NCBI RefSeq assembly: GCF_904849725.1
Contig: NC_058522.1
Coordinates: 234,397,084 to 234,461,083 of the forward strand
Direction: 5' to 3'
Source of the DNA: Hordeum vulgare subsp. vulgare
Lineage: Eukaryota > Streptophyta > Magnoliopsida > Poales > Poaceae
Length of the DNA: 64,000 bases
A model generated the notes under the pieces. It saw only the letters and a list, made by a program, of their open reading frames with translations, was not told the origin of the DNA and did no database searches. The position numbers and the translations under genes are program-made. Of the stretch, positions 11,883-24,334 are shown one piece after another (position 1 is the first letter of the stretch; each line of letters begins with the position of its first letter).

Positions 11883-14097
11883 TGAATTTATTTATTTTTC
11901 TTTCTGTTTTGTTGCGTCCACACCATCATAATTCTGTTATTATTGTGTCTTTTGTGTTTCTTTTTGTGTTTGAGCCAAGCAAAACCTTTATGACTAGTCT
12001 TGGTGATGGTTCTTTGATCCTTCTGGAAAAAGACAGAAACTTTTTGCTCACGATATTATTTTTCATTTTTATTCAGAAAGAGATTTTGAGTTGATTCTTT
12101 TTTTCTGGTTGATATGCCTTTTTACCAGGTAGTCGTAATTTTTCAGAATTTTTGAGGTACCAGAAGTATACGAAGTATACAGATTGCTACAGACTGGTCT
12201 GTTTTTGACAGATTCTGTTTTTGTTGAGTTGGTTGCTTGTTTTGATGAAACTATGGATAGTATCGGGGGGTACTAGCCATTGAAAAGTGAGAATACAGTA
12301 ATCTAACACCAATATAAATAGAAATCAAGATTTCTACAGTACCTAAAGAGGTGGTAGTTTGTTTTCTTGTGCTAATGTTATCACGAGTTTCTATTTAAGT
12401 TTTGTGTTGTGAAGTTTTCAAGTTTTGGGTGATGTTCTCATGGACAAAGAGATAAGGAGTGGAAAGAGCTCAAGCTTGGGGATGCCCAAGGCATCCCAAG
12501 CCAAATTCAAGGACACCAAAAAGCCTAAGCTTGGGGATGCCCCGGGAAGGCATCCCCTCTTTCGTCTTCAATCCATCGGTAACATTAGTTGGAGCTATAT
12601 TTTTATTCACCACATGATATGTGTTTTGCTTGGAGCGTCTTGTATCATAGGAGTCTTTTCTTTTTGTTGTGTCACAATCATACTTGCTGCACACCTTTTG
12701 AGAGAGACATGCACTCATCGTGATTTTGCTAGAATGCTCATAGTGCTTCACTTATATCTTTTGAGCTAGATAATTTTGCTCTTTGTGCTTCACTTAGATC
12801 TTTTAGAGCACGGCAGTGCGTGACTTGGTAGTTGGCTTGTTCTATGAAAGTAGTCCCCAAAGGTGATAGGTACCCAAAGAGGATACAAAAACCTCCATCT
12901 TCATGTGCATTGAGTAGAAAGAGAAGTTCGATTCCTCTCAATTAGTTTTGAGACGTGGATTCGGTAATATTAAGAGTTATGTTAGTAGGGTGTTGTGAAT
13001 CTAGAAATACTTGTGTTGAAGTTAGTGATTCTCGTAACATGCACGTATGGTGAACCGCTATGTTAGGAAGTCGGAGCATAATTGATCTATTGATTGTCAT
13101 CCTTTGTGTTGCGGTCGGGATCACGCGATGGTTTACACCTACCAACCCTTCCCCTAGGAGTATGCGTTTAGCACTCTGTTTCGATTACTAATAAAAACTT
13201 TTGCAACAAGTATGTGAGTTCTTCATGACTAATGTGAATCCATGGTATGGATGCACTTTCACCTTCCACCATTGTTATCCTCTCTAGTGTCGCGCAATTC
13301 TCGCCGGTGCACAAACCCACCATATGCCTCCCTCAAAACAGCCACCATACCTACCTACTATGGCATTTTCATAGCCATTCCGAGATATATTGTCATGCAA
13401 CTCCCACCGTTCCGTCTCATGACTTGTGCCGTGACTCTCATATTTCCATTGCATGAGCGTAAGATGTCTAGCGAGATGTTTCAACGTCATACGCCAAGCT
13501 AGATCGTTGCACATCCCGGTACACTACGGGAGGCATTTCCTATAGAGTCATCATCGTTCTAAGCTTTGAGCTGTGAGTAAATAAAAGTGTGATGATCATC
13601 ATTATTAGAGCATTGTCCCATGTGAGGAAATAAAAAAAGAGGCCAAAGAGCCCAAATAAAAAAAAGAGAAAAAAGAGAGAGGCCCAAGAGCCCAAATAAA
13701 AAAAGAGAAAAAGAAAGAAGGGACAATGCTACTTTCTTTTTCCACACTTATGATTCATAATAGCACCATGTTCTTCATGATTGAGAGCCTCTCATTTCAT
13801 CACCACCATATGCTAGTGGGAATCTTCATTATATAACTTGGCTTGTATATTCCAATAATGGGCTTCCTCAAAATTGCCCTAGGTCTTCGTGAGCAAGCAA
13901 GTTGGATGCACACCCACTAGTTCTCCTTTTGAGCTTTCACATACTTATAACTCTAGTGCCTCCTTTGTATGGCAATCCCTACTCATTCACATTGATATCT
14001 ATTAACGGACATCTCCATAGCCCTTTGATACGCCGAGTCAATATGACCATCTCCTCCTTTTTGTCTCACAACCACCACCACACTCTATTCCACCTAT
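11883..14097 (+). other. Non-coding 3' internal region of element B, left of element F
   Basis: No supportable gene. Nearly collinear with 31727-33940 in element C. Two exact copies of the PPT motif AAGCTTGGGGATGC lie at 12472-12485 and 12527-12540. The A/G-rich stretch at 13630-13720 is low complexity. Confidence 0.7.
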
Positions 14098-14102
14098 AGT
14101 GC
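14098..14102. repeat. Target-site duplication of element F, left copy
   Basis: AGTGC, repeated exactly at 24330-24334. Confidence 0.92.
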
Positions 14103-16439
14103 TGTAGCGACCCGACTCAAGACGAGTCAAGCCTCTGTGTATCTGTGCCATCCCTGGATCAGTATGCTGGCACACACAGTACATCAATGTATATGTCAAA
14201 GTGCAATCACATGTAAATAACGTAAAACTGTTATATACCTTAAATATCTCAGCGGAAGCGGTCAAGGGAGTGGAGTCCCAATAAACACCAACGGCAAGTT
14301 GAGTGTAGACCGTAACCCGAAATCGTACTCTTACTCGTCGAAGAAAAATATCTGCAACATAAGACGTTGCAGCCGTGTAGGTCAGCATATTGAATATGCC
14401 GGCAAGTCACAAGAGAGAGGGGTAAAATGTCATCTATACTATATGCATATATGGCAGGTGGGGCTATAAGTTTTTAGCGTAAAGCAAGTTTTCTCCTACA
14501 TCAAGAGGGGGCTAAAAGCAAAATGTTACTACATTGTTGGTTGTTAACGAGATGGTTCCGCCAACCAGTTCTCGTACCCGAGTTGTCAATATTTACCTTC
14601 ATCAGATATATTTAATGGTGTTGAGAAATCCAGATAACTTCAGTTCCTTTGGCTCAAGTTGTCCATGACCATGGACACGGCTAATCGATTAGGTTTGAGT
14701 ACTCTGCAGAGTTTTGCACACGTTCCCCACAAGATTTGATCACCTCCGAGTATGTCCTCGCACTTCAGGGTGTTTGAAGACCGGATGATCAAAACATGGT
14801 CTTTCAACGGGTCCCTCTGAATCCCTGTCGGTGCCCATCCATTCCTACCGTTCGTCTACATCTGCTAGCACCGCCTGTCCAGAGTCGTCGTGTTTTCCAA
14901 CCAAGCCAGAGCCCATAATGACTTGTGGCTGTGCAGGTAAGCCTTGGGTCTTGAAAATATCCGTCCGTCTCTTTGAGCCTGGGTGAAGCTTTCCGCAGGA
15001 TGTCATGGCCATCCCCAGCATCCCCGGCATCCACTGGGTTCTCCAGGGAGCCGATCAACCGTCCTTCACCCAGAGTTGCATTGCGTCCGATGTCTTGAAA
15101 ATCTTGTCTTAACCGGTCTTGATTATTTAATCAACCTCGCATCACTCGTGTTATGCACTCAACTGAAATCCCGTCTACTCAAGCATAGCAATATGAACTC
15201 TGTCGTCCCGGGGCCAAGTATCGGGGTTGTTGTGTGCCTACCACATGATACTACAATCTATACTAAAATTTCCAAGTACCTAAGCAGCATGCAATTGGGC
15301 ATAGGATGGTAAAACTACGATGCATAAAACATAGGTGATAGTATGATCAAAGTGACTTGCCTGTTGATGTTGACAAAGAAGAATTTCTCGAGAAATAACT
15401 TGATAGACTACTCGTCACTCTCCGATGAAATCTATATAACAAACATATCATTCACATAAGCACTCATACTAGCGATCATTCTAGCAATCAAAACAAAAGA
15501 GAGAGCGAAATAGAAAACCGAAAGGAACTTCAAATAAGACTAGGGAGTCTTCTACTATGTCAAACACTAAATAGTTTTGTCTAACAGAGAATAATAACAA
15601 GGAACTAAGATATAAGTTTAACTAAGATAAAATAAAGTATTTTCACAAAACCTTTTGAAAGTATTCCCAAACGGGATTTGAAACAGTGCGGAAACCAATT
15701 GCAAGTTACTAAGGAACTAGAATTGATTTCATGAAAACAAATAAAACTAAAATAAAAACTTGTTGCAAAACTACTGTTTAACTAACAGAAACAAAACATA
15801 ATATTTCTTAAATAATAAAGAAAATATTTTAAAACAAAAGTAGAAAAGGAATTAACCGAAGTCCTAAAAGAGGTGAAACAGAAATTGTTTCACAAGAAAC
15901 AGTGAGCTACAATACTCAAACAAATCTGAACTTTTTACCACTGATAAATAAGATCACTAGTGATCAGTAGAAAAAAGAATCAGATTAAAAGCTATTTTTA
16001 AACTCCTGGAATAGGCAAAACAAGGTTTACACTAAATCTGATCTAACTCACATTTGCAAATTTCAAACATAGACAAATTATATGTTTTTAAAAACTACAG
16101 GAAATTTGTGAGCTACTGTAAAAAGAATCAACATCATTGGACTTCGGGATCAAAAGTTATGGCCAAAACAAAACAAAACCTTTGTTGTTTTTGGAACTAA
16201 ACACAAAAAAATAAAACAATTGCTACAGACTACGTGGCAGTCCCTGATTGACTAAGGGGTGTTTGCTGCATAGACTAAACAGCGGATGGCCGCTAAATAA
16301 GAAAGATGCTTCGGTTCACTTAACTAATGGACCGGTTCTTTTTAGAAAACCGAAGGGCTAAGTACTTCCTAATCTACACCGTGGGATCTAGATCTAACAG
16401 TAATACAAAAAAAAGAAGTAAAAGAAAAAAGAAAGGAGG

Positions 16440-16960
16440 GAGGGGCCTTACCGTGGTGGAGTTTCTCTCGTGGCCGGAGCTCTGGTGGGGTGGGGGGTCG
16501 CCGGAGAGGGGAGTGGTGGAGGGGGGGCGAAGGGTGGAGGGGCTCCAGGGAGGGGAGGGAGGCGAGGTCGAGGGAGGGCTGCAGGGGGGGCGAGGTGGAG
16601 GAGCTGCTGGCCTCCTGGTCGCTGGTTCCAGGGAGGGGGCGAGCTAGAGTGGTGGAGGAGGGGTGGCCGAAAGGGGTAGGAGGGCTCGGCAGGGAGGGGT
16701 GGGTGCAGGGGGCCGACGGTGGGGAGCTCCTGTGAGTTTTTCTGGTGCCGACTCCGGCGAGATGGCGCGCGAGCTAGAGGCGAGGAGATGGGAGGGTTTC
16801 AACGGGAATGGAACGAGGAGGTGCAGGGGGTTCTTATAGAGGCGACGGGAGGCGCTGGGAAGGGAAGAGCTTCGCGAATCCCAGAGGTGGAGATCCTCTG
16901 TCCATGGATGGCAAGTTCCTGTGACGTGAGGGAGAGAGGAGGAAGAAGATGATCTTCTTG
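16440..16960 (+). repeat. G-rich tract in the left LTR of element F
   Basis: Runs of three to seven G on the plus strand (C on the transcribed sense of F). Open frames here (16327-16735, all frames) are composition artefacts. The same tract is at 23160-23680. Confidence 0.7.
16833..16838 (-). promoter_or_regulatory. TATA box, left LTR of element F
   Basis: Minus CTCTATAAGAACC, about 770 nt into the LTR; identical at 23556-23561 in the other LTR. A CT-rich stretch (minus strand) follows, as often seen in plant LTR leaders. Confidence 0.55.
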
Positions 16961-17607
16961 GGCCAAAAATAGGAAAGGTCTTAATGGGCCAGCTGGAGTT
17001 TCCTAATAGAAACGATTTCTTTCCTATTTTTAAAACTAGGAAACTAAAACGATAAAAGGGAATTCAAATCAATTCGGAATAAAGAGTTTCTATATACTAA
17101 AATTATCAGAAAAACAAAATATAGATAATGGGCATTTTTCCACGGAAAAAATAAAAACTTCAGAAAAAATTATTTTCACAAAATTGCCTAAAAGGTTTAT
17201 TTTCTTTTGCAAATAATTTTCGAATTACCCTCTAAGTTTTAGGGTTCAAATAACTTTCAAAATGCCCGTGGGTTTGAGGGTCATGTTCCTCCTCTCTTTT
17301 CTGTTTGACAGAAAGTATTTCCCGGCATTTCTTGAGTGAAGAATAAAACAAAATGCAAATGAAAAATCGAAAGGAAATTCAAGTGCCACCTTGGTTCAAA
17401 TTCTTTGTAGTTGAAGAAGTCATGCTATCTCCTCTCGCTGGTTTTGAAAAGATGAATTTGAACTCACAGGAAACGGGGAACTCATTTTATTCCCTCTCAT
17501 TCAAAATTTTTTGAAAAGTTTCAAATTTCACACAAGTTTCAATCACTCAAGCAAACAAACAAACAATCTAATAATTATTTTAACATTCCAAAATTTGGGA
17601 TGTTACT

Positions 17608-17646
17608 AACCTACCACACTTAAAATGAATCTCGTCCTCGAGATTC
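17608..17646 (-). other. Pre-PPT hairpin and polypurine tract of element F
   Basis: Minus strand GAATCTCGAGGACGAGATTC (17646-17627) is a perfect 8-bp inverted repeat with loop AGGA, then the 19-nt tract ending AAGTGTGGTAGGTT, then the LTR. Confidence 0.85.
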
Positions 17647-18555
17647 AAAGAGGCTAGAAAGAAAGGTTAGGGTTTGGGGGTCTTCTAACAAATCCAACTT
17701 CTGGCAAAGTGGGATGCTACCACACTTAAAATGAGTGCTACTGGTCCCTTAAGATTTTAGCAAACCTCTGGGGGTTTTCGCATCTGACTCCTCACAGTCT
17801 TCATATCTTCCGCTATATTCCTAACGTTTCCATTAAAACGAGGGTCCTTCTGTTGATATAAGCTTCTTCCTTTACTGGGTCTTCTTAACTGACAGTCTCG
17901 TGATCAATTCTAACTAACCTATCAATGATTCTCATGGTGATCTACCATTTGTGGTTATCCTGCAGAGAGAAGGGTCTTGGTTTCATCCTCACCGTAAAAT
18001 TTCCTACGCGTGACAACAAGTGCCATGTACATGGGCTTTTCTTATACCATTCTAAGGCTTAAATAAAAGCTTCAAAGAACGTCGTCTCTCACTATGGGTA
18101 AGTCTCTCAGATTTACCATTTCGAACAGCAAGAGAATGATAATAGTAAGTCATCATGGTGGCCAAGCCATGTTGCACTGAAATCATTACCTTGTATAAGG
18201 CTTAGTGAATCTCGTATTCTAACACTTGGGCATCCTCACAAGCATTGCAGAATTTCTCTTGTCCACGAACGAAGTTCGGATAATCCATTGGTTCTGCAAG
18301 CTGAACAAAACATCTATTGTATCTTCACAACTCTCAGGTTTTCGTATGCTCCTAAGAAAACGTTTGCTGATCCATCATAGCTTCTTCCATAAATCATATT
18401 CATTTCATAATCAATTCTTTATTACATCCTTGCTTTCTTCAAAATTCCAACTCAAAAGTAATTTATTACAAATGCTGCCATCCACATTGTTCGGTATGGT
18501 CAAGCATTTCTGCCAACTTTATTCATCTGTCTCTCTTGGAGGTACTTTAGTTCCA
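17647..18555 (-). other. Non-coding part of element F between second ORF and PPT
   Basis: No recognisable protein on the minus strand. Plays the place of pol in an autonomous element. Confidence 0.6.
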
Positions 18556-19002
18556 CTAGAACTTTCCGAGGTGCTCCTTGAAATCATCCATCTTTTGCTT
18601 CATCATGGTGGCCGTGAGCTTCATCTCCATCATCTCCGCATGCACTTCACTCAGGTATTCCTGGGTATGACGGAGTCTTGCTTCAAGTATTTCTCCAATC
18701 TGACATATGGCTTCCATGGCAGCTTCACGAACAGCATCAAAGAAGGTTGCTCGTGGTACACGCGAAATGAAAAAGTATTGCCCCATAGTCTTTGTACAAA
18801 CTCCTTTCACATGGTGGAGGTGTACTTCCACATACCAAAATTCCACTCCACTTTCCATGAATGGGTAGCCTTTGTAGACTGCATCTCCTTCAAGATGAAT
18901 GTGCTTCATCATGTCCTTCAGGATTTTCGGGTAATCATGACCACTGGTCAGGGTCATGATCGTTTCTGGGCCCTTGAGGAATGACTCGTAGAGAGTTGCC
19001 AT
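18556..19002 (-). CDS. Second ORF of element F, unknown, C-terminal coiled coil
   Basis: 148 aa on the same strand as gag, 353 nt beyond the gag stop. N terminus MATLYESFLKGPETIM; the middle has YKGYPFMESGVEFWYVEV and FFDAVREAAMEAIC; the C-terminal third is a charged helix with heptad spacing (ARLRHTQEYLSEVHAEMMEM). No enzyme motif. Its layout recalls the additional ORFs reported in other plant LTR elements, but I cannot assign a family. A longer open frame on the opposite strand (18226-18984) is Phe/Ser/Leu/His rich and looks like its shadow. Confidence 0.5.
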   Translation of the reverse strand: MATLYESFLKGPETIMTLTSGHDYPKILKDMMKHIHLEGDAVYKGYPFMESGVEFWYVEVHLHHVKGVCTKTMGQYFFISRVPRATFFDAVREAAMEAICQIGEILEARLRHTQEYLSEVHAEMMEMKLTATMMKQKMDDFKEHLGKF

Positions 19003-19355
19003 CTGCAGGTGTCAGTAAATAGGTACTCAGAGGAATGTATGTGTCTCGTTGGTAATCATGGTACATTCCTACTCAGTGGATCCTGTGGGTTTACCGATTA
19101 CTACCACACTAAAAATGAATTATACTCATGCCTGCATGGACCATATTTTCTCATATCCTCATAAATGTTCAGAGATCTTTGTTCGAAGAGAAACAACGCA
19201 TACAGTTTCAACATATGCAATCATGAGACACTAAATTCCATTTATTCATGATGTTATTACAATCTCAGGGACTTCTATTACAAAAATTTCACTCCATGAT
19301 CTCATGAAAAACAAGAGTGCTTCAGATTACACTTATTGCCACGGTCAAAACTTAA

Positions 19356-20390
19356 CTACTCCATTCTAGCTTTCTTCCTTTGTGGACAATCGCTGGCAAA
19401 ATGTCCTGCTTCCTTGCAACAAAAGCAATTGATTTCTGACAAGTCTCGAGGCTTCTTAGCTTCTGCTTTTTCTCCTTGGATTCCCGGCTTCCTTCCTGAG
19501 CACATGTATTTGTGGTGGCCAAATTTCATACACTTGTAACATCTCACATGACTCAGATCTATGTCTGCAGAGATTTGGTTCTTCCGAGGGTACTTTTTCT
19601 TCTTTCCGGACTCCTTCATCTTGGCCAGTTCTTCTATTTCAAGTGGATCAAACTCCACTTCTTCCATCGGGAAGTTTCCCAGATACTCTTGGCTTCTCTT
19701 CGTGCAGTCCTGTGAATAATGTCCTTCTTCTCCACATGAGTAGCATGCATTGGAGAAAAATCTGGTCAGACCTTCTCCATCAGGGTCTTCAATATTTTCG
19801 GTCATCACCGTTTCTTCTAGAATCTTCTTCTTGAGTGTTTCCTTCACTGCATCTTTCTGCTGGTTGACAACTTGTTGTACCTTGGGGTAAATGTGACACT
19901 GAGCTGGGTAGTGGGTGGTTCCTTCACAAAGGAAACAAGTCACCTGACTACTTGGGAACGCCTCAGCTGGGTGATTTTCTTCACAATGAGTGCATCCATC
20001 CTTGTGTTCTTCCTGGGTGTGTCCTATTTCTCCACAGATCTTGCATGCACAAGTCTTCTTCTTCGGATTATCATAGCACTTCTGAATAAGTCGGGATCTT
20101 AACAGAGTGTTCTTGAATTCGCCCCAACTTTCTGCTCCACTAAATCCTTGTATGGCATGATGCATTTTCCACCAGATTGCAGCACTTTGTGTAAAGTACT
20201 GAAGAGCGTGTTCCACTTCATACTTCCTTGAGATCAAGTTGCTCCCGAAGTGGTTCTCCATGTTCTGAATCCATATCTCAGTTTCCAGCTGGGTCATTGG
20301 TCCAGAGACTACAAGTCCAGCTTCATACTCCATCTGGTAGGGTTGAGGTTTTGGGGATGAGACGGGTAATAGAGGGAGGGAGATACACAC
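19356..20390 (-). CDS. Gag protein with capsid domain and multiple zinc knuckles (element F)
   Basis: 344 aa, intact. Structural protein that would package element RNA in cytoplasmic particles. N-terminal third is a retrotransposon gag capsid domain (TEIWIQNMENHF at about residues 36-47, AAIWWKMHHAI, ESWGEFKN). The rest is a zinc-knuckle array: four canonical C-X2-C-X4-H-X4-C motifs (CFLCEGTTHYPAQC, CYSCGEEGHYSQDC, CYKCMKFGHHKYMC, CFCCKEAGHFASDC) and one irregular CKICGEIGHTQEEH motif, spaced by acidic and Lys-rich linkers. Most plant gags have one or two knuckles. It starts about 420 nt after the primer site. No protease follows. Function as gag is confident; why so many knuckles is not known to me. 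Confidence 0.85.
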   Translation of the reverse strand: MCISLPLLPVSSPKPQPYQMEYEAGLVVSGPMTQLETEIWIQNMENHFGSNLISRKYEVEHALQYFTQSAAIWWKMHHAIQGFSGAESWGEFKNTLLRSRLIQKCYDNPKKKTCACKICGEIGHTQEEHKDGCTHCEENHPAEAFPSSQVTCFLCEGTTHYPAQCHIYPKVQQVVNQQKDAVKETLKKKILEETVMTENIEDPDGEGLTRFFSNACYSCGEEGHYSQDCTKRSQEYLGNFPMEEVEFDPLEIEELAKMKESGKKKKYPRKNQISADIDLSHVRCYKCMKFGHHKYMCSGRKPGIQGEKAEAKKPRDLSEINCFCCKEAGHFASDCPQRKKARME

Positions 20391-20812
20391 AATACAAACA
20401 ATATTTTTGAGAATAGGTTTTATTTGTGGCTGTCGAAAAACAACACCAATGATGGCTCACAAATCATCGTATCTAACGTGGGTATATAACAGGGGTTTGG
20501 ACTTCTAATGGTCATATAAATATTCGAACGCTTCAGGGTCTTCGAATTCTTCGGGTCTTGAGAGTCTTCAATTGGCGCAGCTTCAATTCTTCATATGCAT
20601 GATGAAATCCTCTTTACTTTGAAGTGGGCGTCGGTTGATCCTTCACGTGGTCAAAGGGGAAAGGGCATTGTCTAACTATTTGAGGTGAGAGAGAACGTTG
20701 GATGAAATCAGAAGGGATGAGAAGTAAAGGATGTTCTTGAAAATAATTTTTTTGAGAGATCCTATCCTAAGAAATTTCCAGTTTCTAGGGTCACGTCCTA
20801 CAGTCAACATGT
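20391..20812 (-). other. 5' leader of element F between primer site and gag
   Basis: About 420 nt without a gene; minus-strand untranslated leader. Confidence 0.7.
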
Positions 20813-20824
20813 GCTCTGATACCA
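20813..20824 (-). other. Primer-binding site of element F (tRNA-Met)
   Basis: Minus TGGTATCAGAGC, the standard initiator tRNA-Met primer site, 4 nt from the LTR. Confidence 0.95.
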
Positions 20825-20828
20825 TCTC

Positions 20829-23800
20829 TGTAGCGACCCGACTCAAGACGAGTCAAGCCTCTGTGTATCTGTGCCATCCCTGGATCAGTATGTTGGCACA
20901 CACAGTACATCAATGTATATATCAAAGTGCAATCACATGTAAATAACGTAAAACTGATATATACCTTAAATATCTCAGCGGAAGCGGTCAAGGGAGTGGA
21001 GTCCCAATAAACACCAACGGCAAGTTGAGTGTAGACCGTAACCCGAAATCGTACTCTTACTCGTCGAAGAAAAATATCTGCAACATAAGACGTTGCAGCC
21101 GTGTAGGTCAGCATATTGAATATGCCGGCAAGTCACAAGAGAGAGGGGTAAAATGTCATCTATACTATATGCATATATGGCAGGTGGGGCTATAAGTTTT
21201 TAGCGTAAAGCAAGTTTTCTCCTACATCAAGAGGGGGCTAAAAGCAAAATGTTACTACATTGTTGGTTGTTAACGAGATGGTTCCGCCAACCAGTTCTCG
21301 TACCCGAGTTGTCAATATTTACCCTCATCAAATATATTTAATGGTGTTGAGAAATCCAGATAACTTCAGTTCCTTTGGCTCAAGTTGTCCATGACCGTGG
21401 ACACGGCTAATCGATTAGGTTTGAGTACTCTGCAGAGTTTTGCACACGTTCCCCACAAGATTTGATCACCTCCGAGTATGTCCTCGCACTTCAGGGTGTT
21501 TGAAGACCGGATGATCAAAACATGGTCTTTCAACGGGTCCCTCTGAATCCCTGTCGGTGCCCATCCATTCCTACCGTTCGTCTACATCTGCTAGCACCGC
21601 CTGTCCAGAGTCGTCGTGTTGTCCAACCAAGCCAGAGCCCATAATGACTTGTGGCTGTGCAGGTAAGCCTTGGGTCTTGAAAATATCCGTCCGTCTCTTT
21701 GAGCCTGGGTGAAGCTTTCCGCACGATGTCATGGCTGTCCCCAGCATCCCGGGCATCCACTGGGTTCTCCAGGGAGCCGATCAACCGTCCTTCACCCAGA
21801 GTTGCATTGCGTCCGAGGTCTTGACAATCTTGTCTTAACCGGTCTTGATTATTTAATCAACCTCGCATCACTCGTGTTATGCACTCAACCGAAATCCCGT
21901 CTACTCAAGCATAGCAATATGAACTCTGTCGTCCCGGGGCCAAGTATCGGGGTTGTTGTGTGCCTACCACATGATACTACAATCTATACTAAAATTTCCA
22001 AGTACCTAAGCAGCATGCAATTGGTCATAGGATGGTAAAACTACGATGCATAAAACATAGGTGATAGTATGATCAAAGTGACTTGCCTGTTGATGTTGAC
22101 GAAGAAGAATTTCTCGAGAAATAACTTGATAGACTACTCGTCACTCTCCGATGAAATCTATATAACAAACATATCATTCACATAAGCACTCATACTAGCA
22201 ATCATTCTAGCAATCAAAACAAAAGAGAGAGCGAAATAGAAAACCGAAAGGAACTTCAAATAAGACTAGGGAGTCTTCTACTATGTCAAACACTAAATAG
22301 TTTTGTCTAACAGAGAATAATAACAAGGAACTAAGATATAAGTTTAACTAAGATAAAATAAAGTATTTTTCACAAAACCTTTTGAAAGTATTCCCAAACG
22401 GGATTTGAAACAGTGCGGAAACCAATTGCAAGTTACTAAGGAACTAGAATTGATTTCATGAAAACAAATAAAACTAAAATAAAAACTTGTTGCAAAACTA
22501 CTGTTTAACTAACAGAAACAAAACATAATATTTCTGAAATAATAAAGAAAATATTTTAAAACAAAAGTAGAAAAGGAATTAACCGAAATCCTAAAAGAGG
22601 TGAAACAGAAATTGTTTCACAAGAAACAGTGAGCTACAATACTCAAACAAATCTGAAATTTTTACCACTGATAAATAAGATCACTAGTGATCAGTAGAAA
22701 AAAGAATCAGATTAAAAGCTATTTTTAAACTCCTGGAATAGGCAAAACAAGGTTTACACTAAATCTGATCTAACTCAAATTTGCAAATTTCAAACATAGA
22801 CAAATTATATGTTTTTAAAAACTACAGGAAATTTGTGAGCTACTTTAAAAAGAATCAACATCATTGGACTTCGGGATCAAAAGTTATGTCCAAAACAAAA
22901 CAAAACCTCTGTTGTTTTTGGAACTAAACAGAAAAAAATAAAACAATTGCTACAGACTACATGGCAGTCCCTGATTGACTAAGGGGTGTTTGCTGCATAG
23001 ACTAAACAGCGGATGGCCGCTAAATAAGAAAGATGCTTCGGTTCACTTAACTGATGGACCGGTTCTTTTTAGAAAATCGAAGGGGTAAGTACTTCCTAAT
23101 CTACACCGTGGGATCTAGATCTAACGGTAATACAAAAAAAAGTAAAAGAAAAAAGAAAGTTGGGAGGGGCCTTACCGTGGTGGAGTTGCTCCCGTGGCCG
23201 GAGCTCTGGTGGGGTGGGGGGTCGCCGGAGAGGGGAGTGGTGGAGGGGGGGCGAAGGGTGGAGGGGCTCCAGGGAGGGGAGGGAGGCGAGGTCGAGGGAG
23301 GGCTGCAAGGGGGGCGATGTGGAGGAGCTGCTGGCCTCCTGGTCGCTGGCTCCAGGGAGGGGGCGAGGTGGAGTGGTGGAGGAGGGGTGGCCGAAGGGGT
23401 AGGAGGGCTCGGCAGGGAGGGGTGGGTGCAGGGGGCCGACGGTGGGGAGCTCCTGTGAGTTTTTCTGGTGCCGACTCCGGCGAGATGGCGCGCGAGCTAG
23501 AGGCGAGGAGATGGGAGGGTTTCAACGGGAATGGAACGAGGAGGTGCAGGGGGTTCTTATAGAGGCGACGGGAGGCGCTGGGAAGGGAAGAGCTTCGCGA
23601 ATCCCGGAGGTGGAGATCCTCTATCCATGGATGGCAAGTTCCTGTGACGTGAGGGAGAGAGGAGGAAGAAGATGATCTTCTTGGGCCAAAAATAGGAAAG
23701 GTCTTAGTGGGCCAGCTGGAGTTTCCTAATAGAAACGATTTCTTTCCTATTTTTAAAACTAGGAAACTAAAACGATAAAAGGGAATTCAAATCAATTCGG

Positions 23801-24329
23801 AATAAAGAGTTTCTATATACTAAAATTATCAGAAAAACAAAATATAGATGATGGGCATTTTTCCACGGCAAAAATAAAAACTTCAGAAAAAATTATTTTC
23901 ACAAAATTGCCTAAAAGGTTTATTTTCTTTTGCAAATAATTTTCAAATGACCCTCTAAGTTTTAGGGTTCAAATAACTTTCAAAATGCCCGTGGGTTTGA
24001 GGGTCATGTTCCTCCTCTCTTTTCTGTTTGACAGAAAGTATTTCCCGGCATTTCTTGAGTGAAGAATAAAACAAAATGCAAATGAAAAATCGAAAGGAAA
24101 TTCAAGTGCCACCTTGGTTCAAATTCTTTGTAGTTGAAGAAGTCATGCTATCTCCTCTCGCTGGTTTTGAAAAGATGAATTTGAACTCACAGGAAACGGG
24201 GAACTCATTTTATTCCTCTCATTCAAAAGTTTTTTAAAAGTTTCAAATTTTACACAAGTTTCAATCACTGAAGCAAACAAACAAACGATCTAATAATTAT
24301 TTTAACATTCCAAAATTTGGGATGTCACA
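20829..24329 (-). repeat. 5' LTR of element F
   Basis: 3501 bp. Minus strand TGTGACATCCC (24329) to GGGTCGCTACA (20829), followed by 4 nt and the primer site. Confidence 0.93.
23556..23561 (-). promoter_or_regulatory. TATA box, right (5') LTR of element F
   Basis: Minus CTCTATAAGAACC, same offset as in the left LTR. Confidence 0.55.
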
Positions 24330-24334
24330 AGTGC
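24330..24334. repeat. Target-site duplication of element F, right copy
   Basis: AGTGC, matching 14098-14102. Confidence 0.92.

Larger units (their letters stand above)
14103..17607 (-). repeat. 3' LTR of element F
   Basis: 3505 bp. Plus text starts TGTAGCGACCCGACTC; on the minus strand it begins at 17607 with AGTAACATCCC, where the first base has changed from the T seen in the partner LTR. Contains a G-rich segment at 16440-16960. Confidence 0.9.
14103..24329 (-). mobile_element. Element F: complete non-autonomous Gypsy element (gag and extra ORF, no pol)
   Basis: A 10.2 kb insertion in element B. The orientation is minus because the tRNA-Met primer site, gag and PPT all read that way. LTRs are 3.5 kb and very similar: I count about 15 differences in the first 1.2 kb of the plus-strand alignment, so it is the youngest complete element here. 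The 3.2 kb internal region has gag and a second ORF but no protease, RT or integrase. The LTR start (TGTGACATCCC) and PPT style resemble Tekay/Del-type Gypsy elements. Confidence 0.92.

Noticed and set aside
16327..16952. Gly-rich open frames in the LTR of F (also 23054-23675)
   Set aside because: Low-complexity G-rich DNA open in all frames; LTR position.
18226..18984. 252-codon open frame on the plus strand in element F
   Set aside because: Antisense to the sense-strand second ORF, with a Phe/Ser/His/Leu-rich composition typical of a shadow frame.
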